Part shown: one piece after another, positions 59,454 through 64,000 of the stretch | Layout: every line of letters starts with the position of its first letter | Position numbering within the stretch: position 1 is the stretch's first letter | NCBI GenBank assembly: GCA_963978895.1 | Contig: OZ022240.1 | Coordinates: 2,004,119 to 2,068,118, forward strand | DNA length: 64,000 nt | Direction: 5' to 3' | DNA from: Erpobdella octoculata | Taxonomy: Eukaryota > Annelida > Clitellata > Hirudinida > Erpobdellidae | Made by a program: the position numbers and the translations under genes | Notes under the pieces: generated by a model | What the model was told of the DNA's origin: nothing | What the model saw: the letters and a program-made list of their open reading frames with translations, nothing else | Database searches by the model: none

Positions 59454-61573
59454 ATGGTTCGTACCTGTCGGGATGGGACCAAAACAAACGTTTCAATGAA
59501 GAAAAGAAGAAAGGCGAATCAGCTGGCAAAAAATCAATCTATTTTAGGAAGTAGATTTCAGGTCCTGAGCTGTTTTCGATCCGTCACAGATGAGGTGCCA
59601 CAAGATATTCCCGAAAATTTAAACTTGCTTTTCTATCAGAACATGATCAAGTCAAAACCTGATGGTTAGTTAATCGCAGAATCTGATTCTTTCAATTGAA
59701 TTAAAGATTAAAGACTGAAAACTAAAACTGAACTAATATTAATTATTCCAATTTCAATTAGTCTTCTTCTTATTGATATTAAATCAGCTAAACTTCCACC
59801 TGGGTGTAGCTTACTTGAAAATAGATAGCCAATAGGTTTGCTAAGTTATTTATTTTGGACAGGACTTAATTGATTTTATTTTAGCTCCGGTTTGTTTTCT
59901 GCTAAGATATCTATTTTTTTAAATTTTAATGAACTTTTTTTAGGTGATCTCATTGAAAACATTCTTAAGTACTGGGCGAATGACTACGAGAAGTTGGAAT
60001 ATCACCACGGTTACATTCAGTGGTTAATTTGATTCGAGTTATTTTTTTTTATCATGTCATTTTAAAAAGTTTAAAAATCATCCTGCAGCATGTTTTATTA
60101 ACTGTTTTTTATATATTTAATTATAAAATAAATATTCTCTAACTGATATTCATTCTTGCACAGGCTATTTCCTCTGAAAGACAGTGGAGCAAACAAAAAA
60201 GCACAGGTTTTGACAGACTATGAGATAAATGTTCGTAGAATTTGAACAGAATATTTACAGTTGTTCCTTGGCTGTGTAGTTTTAAAGATTTACAAAGAAC
60301 TTGATTTGCTGGTGATTTTTTTATCACCTCAAAATTAAGATAATTTCAGGCATTAAGCTTGTGACAAGCTACAACAAGTAGTATTAGTAATAGTAAAGGA
60401 TTAGTTAAGGGCACTCTAGTGTTGTAGAACCTCAGATGCGCCGGGAACTACTCGCGCATCACAGTTTCCTGCCACCCGCACGTGTATCCAAGATTGGGAA
60501 GTGCCGAACCCTATCACTCCCAGTCATGAAAATGGTACTCATTTAGTGAAGGATGAAAGGCTGAGTTAGCCTGAGCAGTGTGAGTTAATATTTTGTTCAA
60601 GAAAACTACGTGCCCGAACCTGGAATCGAACCCGGGTACTCCGGATATCCAGGCCGGTGTCTAAACCACTAGACCAACACGTCTCACATCGTTAAAGTTA
60701 TTCAAATTTATCTTTCATGTTATCATTACCAGGAAATATCCGGTTCTCCGGATACGATGGGTCGAGTGGTGCGAGCGTACGAGATGATGCTCGGATTCTA
60801 CGGATTCCAGCTCGCGGACCGCAAAACGGGAAAACTCCGAGATACTGCCAACCACATCGAACGCTGGAATCACTTGAATACGTTAGTACGTCTTAAGTGT
60901 TTGCTATCTTCCCTGGCAATGTAAGGTAGAATCTCATCCTGATAAGTAATAATATAACAATAACCTATTATTTGTATAGAATATAATCTTACATAAAATA
61001 TCATTAGATTCGAGGGCCTCTATCTCTTCTTGGGGCGGGGGTGTAGCTTTGCCGAGGAAAAAAGGGGGAGAAAATGGTCGGCAAGGAAAAAACAAGAAAT
61101 GTTTTTCATGCATTTGGATTAAGAAAAAAAAACTAATTTCAAACATAAATTTATATAGAAGAATGGACTAAAATTTTCTATGAAATATAAAAGAGTTTGT
61201 TCTACAGAGAACGGTCAATAAACACAGCTGCTTCGGGAAAATAAACCCGGACAGGGATAGAAGCCCATTATTATATCATAAGGTCTCATCCTCTTTATAA
61301 GTATGAATATATATGTCATATAGGTCACGCCATAACTGCTTGAGAATAACTCGGATCCTTAAGTGCTTGCAGCTTTTCAACCTCGAACAGCTGACATATC
61401 CTTTCCTGAAGCGGCTAACGTCACTGTCCTGCTCCGGCGACCGTCCTCCCCTTGGAAGATGCTCGCGATCCTGCGTCAATTTTTGGATTCCGCTGATTAG
61501 CGATGGAGAATTTAAAAAGAAACTGCTTCAGTTGGTGTCAGCATCCGCGTCGGACAGACACGTGCCCACCTAA
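59454..61573 (+). CDS. Opioid growth factor receptor (OGFr) N-terminal domain protein
   Basis: In vertebrates OGFr is a nuclear-envelope-associated receptor for Met-enkephalin that restrains proliferation; the invertebrate role is unknown. Exons: 59454-59664, 59944-60022, 60164-60230, 60733-60881, 61324-61573; phases close to 251 residues, essentially the conserved domain alone, with no C-terminal repeats. Conserved blocks: FYQNMIKSKPDGDLIENILK, YEKLEYHHGYIQWLFPLKDS, AQVLTDYEIN, RVVRAYEMMLGFYGFQLADR, RHNCLRITRILKCLQLFNLE and FWIPLISDGEF. A basic KKRRKANQLAKNQ stretch near the N terminus could be a nuclear signal. The exon-3 donor (AAT then GTTCGT) is weak but is the only one keeping frame. 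An upstream in-frame start at 59397 is less likely. Confidence 0.9.
60416..60684 (-). repeat. Second tRNA-derived SINE family (Glu/Asp-like head), OGFR gene intron 3
   Basis: On the minus strand the head GACGTGTTGGTCTAGTGGTT (A box) and GGGTTCGATTCCAGG (B box) is a clear tRNA relic at about 60611-60684. The body contains CTCAGCCTTTCATCCTTC and AAATGAGTACCA, close to a central domain known from SINEs of molluscs and other invertebrates (from memory, to be checked). It is unrelated to the 62662 family beyond the promoter boxes. Confidence 0.82.
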
Positions 61574-62203
61574 CCAATGTTCTCTTCCTTATGCTTATGT
61601 TATTAATTCATTGTTAATAATGATGTGTGTATAGATCTTGTGTGTTTGCATATGTACATATATAACTTGTAATGAAGAAGTGCTTTGCTAGATACTGTCT
61701 AGCAAGTTCACTGATTTGAACACAAACAGTAGTCAAATTATCTCTGTTATGGTAAAAACAATTTTTTGCATTTTGTGGAGCCACCCTTCTTTGCCAAACA
61801 TCCCACCATCTTATTCAAATTTTTCTAACACCTACTAACTCTCTAATTCTTACTCAAATGCTTAACAAATTGAACTTCACAGACATGAATGAACCCGTGA
61901 CTTGAAGACGGCAACATAGGTATTTTAAAGTAATTGCAATGTTGTTTCTGTTTTTTCTTGTAGCATTTTAGCGAGCGTTTGAAGAACGCGGCCAACCCCA
62001 CGACTGCAACACAAAAACAATAACTTTATTCAAGTCAAAACAAAACACTTATATAATTTAAAATTCGCTTTTGACACCTGACTCCAAATCGTGCCCCGAT
62101 TCTGTGCCGTAGCGCTTTACGAAACCAGTCAATAATTAAACAATTGAACGAAACATGAGCAGTCGTTTTTACACGAATATATTACAATTATTATTATTAT
62201 TAT
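61574..62203. other. Convergent intergenic region after the OGFR-domain gene
   Basis: Contains the 3' ends of the OGFR-domain gene (plus) and the unknown acidic-protein gene (minus). A minus-strand AATAAA (TTTATT on plus) lies near 62025. No other feature is supported. Confidence 0.55.
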
Positions 62204-63864
62204 TCATTTGCTGCCTTCCGTTCTGAAGTTGCAATCCTCGTCATCCATGGTCACTATAGTCTCGAGGATGGACTGCAAAAGAACAAAAAATGCTGTGCAT
62301 TTAAGATCTTCAATAAGTTGTTTATAACCTATCATGCTGAACACGGAGAGAAGAGTAGACAGGATTTCTAGGGTAACAGCATTATGTTATATTATTCTTC
62401 TATTAAGTTGTTTATAACTTATCGTACACAGATCTCGATAAAGCGAGACTAAAACCAAATCTAACTTGACGTATTGAAATATAATGGGAATCACAAATAG
62501 AATGGTTGGAGCACAGCTTTCGGGTTTACAATTACCCTTAAGCTATTTAGACGAACTGCCTGCTGATCGAAACTTTATACTTTTGAAATAAAAATAAATA
62601 CCATCAACTCAATCGTAAACTCATTGTTGCCATCGTCAGTGATGTTAAAGTATTTAAATGAGGCGCTGGTGGCAGAGCGGTAGAGCGTTCGCCTGTCGAT
62701 CGTTAGGTCGGCAGTTCGAACCTCGCCGGCGTCACCAGCGTAACTCCCTTAAGCAAGGAGTTCACTTGCATTGCTAAAAGGGTAGGCGCCTATAAATGGC
62801 TGCCTCTACAAGTACCGTTTCTCGCCTTCAAGCAAGACTTGTCTTGGAAAAGGCGTTGTGAAAGAGAAATTAAAAAATAAATTGTAGATAAATGAAGATA
62901 ACGTAAAACAATAAACTCTATAAATAATAAACTTAAGAAACCAAACTTGTATCTTATAAAATGCCACCCACCATCACGGTGGAACTTAGCTTCACTACAG
63001 AGTAAAAAAACTTTTCTTCAGGATAACAAATATCTCCCCCCAATAAACCAATATGTTAAGACAAGCTGTACAATGAAATAAATATAGAATATATAACATA
63101 AATCCTCTAGAGCAGCTGCTAAGAGCAACAGAATTTCTAAAATCTGTACCTAGCCTATAGTAGCTTGTCCCCAAGGGTGTCTACTCTCTAGGACTTACTA
63201 TAAATGCACAACACATGAGGACAACAACATTATATTTACATAATATTAACCTCATTTTCGCTTCTCTCTCCCAAGAAAAGAAAATCTTCATGGAAAAAAG
63301 GAAGCGGTTGGTTGCAGATGATCGAGTCACCGGTGAACTCGGAGGAGTTGAACCTGTGGACCGAGGACGGAGGCAGGCAGGCGGTCGCGAAACTCTGACA
63401 GTTTGTCGTGTCGTCGTCGTCATCGGCGATGTCGTCAAAGAGATCGTCATCTGCCGTTTCTGATTTGAAGTCGTTTTTTTCTGCTGAAGGAGGAAACATT
63501 TCGTATTAATAATAATTTTTTGACAAATTTGAAGTGGCGTAAGTCCTAAAGGGCTTCAATTAATTTGTTAATTGATAGCATAACAAGAATATTACTCATA
63601 TAGAATAATTCGTTATATGCAGTGCCATTATTTATAGAGACGGGTTAATTCAGTAAATGAATCTTTTTTCTGATTGACACTAACTAACTAGACAGCTTCA
63701 GAGTACAAAGTTTTTTTTTAAGCGCTTATCTTAGGTCTTTAATTTTCACTTTTAGTTTAAATTATTATGAATAAAATTAATGCAAATGTAACAAAATCAT
63801 TCCAACCGAGACTCTTAGCTTCCGAGGAATCGTCAAAGTCTTCTATGTCGGAACAGTCAGACAT
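62204..63864 (-). CDS. Small acidic protein of unknown function (tentative exon model)
   Basis: I do not recognise this gene. Supported minus-strand exons: 63864-63807 (MSDCSDIEDFDDSSEAKSL, then GT), a second starting at 63483 (after TTCAG; AEKNDFKSETADDDLFDDIA followed by a DDDDD run) and ending probably near 63330, and a last exon 62272-62204 (SILETIVTMDDEDCNFRTEG, stop TGA). A further exon around 62660-62602 (NITDDGNNEFTIELM, then GTATTT) joins the last exon in phase 0, but its 5' border may lie in a SINE and its join to exon 2 is unresolved. The product is strongly acidic with Asp/Glu clusters and no membrane segment, suggesting a nuclear or adaptor protein. The consistent start and splice signals argue that it is real. 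Confidence 0.5.
62333..62393 (+). repeat. 61-bp direct repeat, copy A
   Basis: CATGCTGAACACGGAGAGAA through TTATGTTATATT matches 63862-63922 with one visible mismatch (ACACGG versus ACATGG). It lies in an intron of the acidic-protein gene. Confidence 0.9.
62662..62878 (+). repeat. tRNA-derived SINE, copy 3
   Basis: The most intact copy: head GGCGCTGGTGGCAGAGCGGT with B box CAGTTCGAACCTC, body CTCCCTTAAGCAAGGAGTTC and GTAGGCGCCTATAAATGGCT, tail ending GAAATTAAAAAATAAA. It is in an intron of the minus-strand acidic-protein gene, directly beside a candidate exon. Confidence 0.92.
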
Positions 63865-63922
63865 GCTGAACATGGAGAGAAGAGTAGACAGGATTTCTAG
63901 GGTAACAGCATTATGTTATATT
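63862..63922 (+). repeat. 61-bp direct repeat, copy B, at the acidic-protein start codon
   Basis: It begins exactly at the CAT that is the minus-strand start codon at 63864-63862 and extends into the upstream region. It is nearly identical to copy A 1.5 kb away. Confidence 0.9.
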
Positions 63923-64000
63923 GTTATGATATGATATATATCATATTGTTATGATAACGATGAACATGTTTACGATCTATTAATAACAAGCAATAAAATA

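Noticed and set aside
60611..60684. Functional tRNA-Glu or tRNA-Asp gene on the minus strand
   Set aside because: It is fused to a SINE-like body, and the acceptor-stem ends do not match.
62662..62735. Functional tRNA gene
   Set aside because: The head has A and B boxes, but the body and tail are those of a SINE repeated elsewhere and the cloverleaf stems do not pair well.

Overview
This window is eukaryotic genomic DNA from an invertebrate animal. It is AT-rich, every host gene is split by short (about 0.1-1 kb) GT-AG introns, microsatellites are dense, and tRNA-derived SINEs are present. The genes (tektin-2, hillarin/KY-like peptidase, MAP3K1, SAMTOR, OGFR-domain protein, stathmin with extra tubulin-binding repeats, a TNF ligand) are those of a bilaterian. 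A spiralian such as an annelid or mollusc is my best guess, but I cannot fix the species. I assembled exons by hand from reading frame, splice consensus and family conservation; phases close for all complete models.

Layout. 1-420: CAT/GTC microsatellite. 1700-7607 (-): TNF-superfamily ligand; one intron is almost entirely a (GGAT)n array. 8513-9978: truncated hAT transposon with a perfect 8-bp target duplication. 12288-14423 (-): SAMTOR/BMT2, 6 exons. 14945-17997 (-): tektin-2, 7 exons. 18569-21542 (+): stathmin, divergent from tektin-2. 24182-33854 (-): hillarin/KY-like protein with two transglutaminase-like modules, 21 exons. 35125-38272 (+): very young LTR retrotransposon 1.3 kb upstream of hillarin. 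38278-46794: gene-poor, rich in simple repeats. 46795-55917 (+): MAP3K1/MEKK1, 18 exons. 58043-58998 (-): HDDC3/MESH1, 4 exons. 59454-61573 (+): OGFR N-domain protein, 5 exons, divergent from HDDC3. 62204-63864 (-): small acidic protein I do not recognise.

The genes do not form one pathway, although several are signalling or cytoskeletal: SAMTOR (SAM sensing by mTORC1), MAP3K1 (JNK/ERK signalling), TNF ligand (death and immune signalling), MESH1 (ppGpp/NADPH hydrolysis), and tektin, stathmin and hillarin (ciliary microtubules, tubulin dynamics, muscle/cytoskeleton).

The most interesting find is the LTR element at 35125-38272. Its two 597-bp LTRs read as identical. Its single long ORF runs from Gag and zinc knuckle through a protease-like stretch into a segment resembling host translation factor eIF4B, then into the tail of RNase H; reverse transcriptase and integrase are missing. 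This looks like a recently active, non-autonomous element that has captured a host gene fragment. Other notable points: a MAP3K1 exon end and its 5' splice site copied four times in tandem, a possible SINE-supplied splice site, a 20-nt microexon in SAMTOR, stathmin exon duplication with one exon lacking a normal acceptor, and hillarin modules that seem to lack the usual catalytic cysteine.
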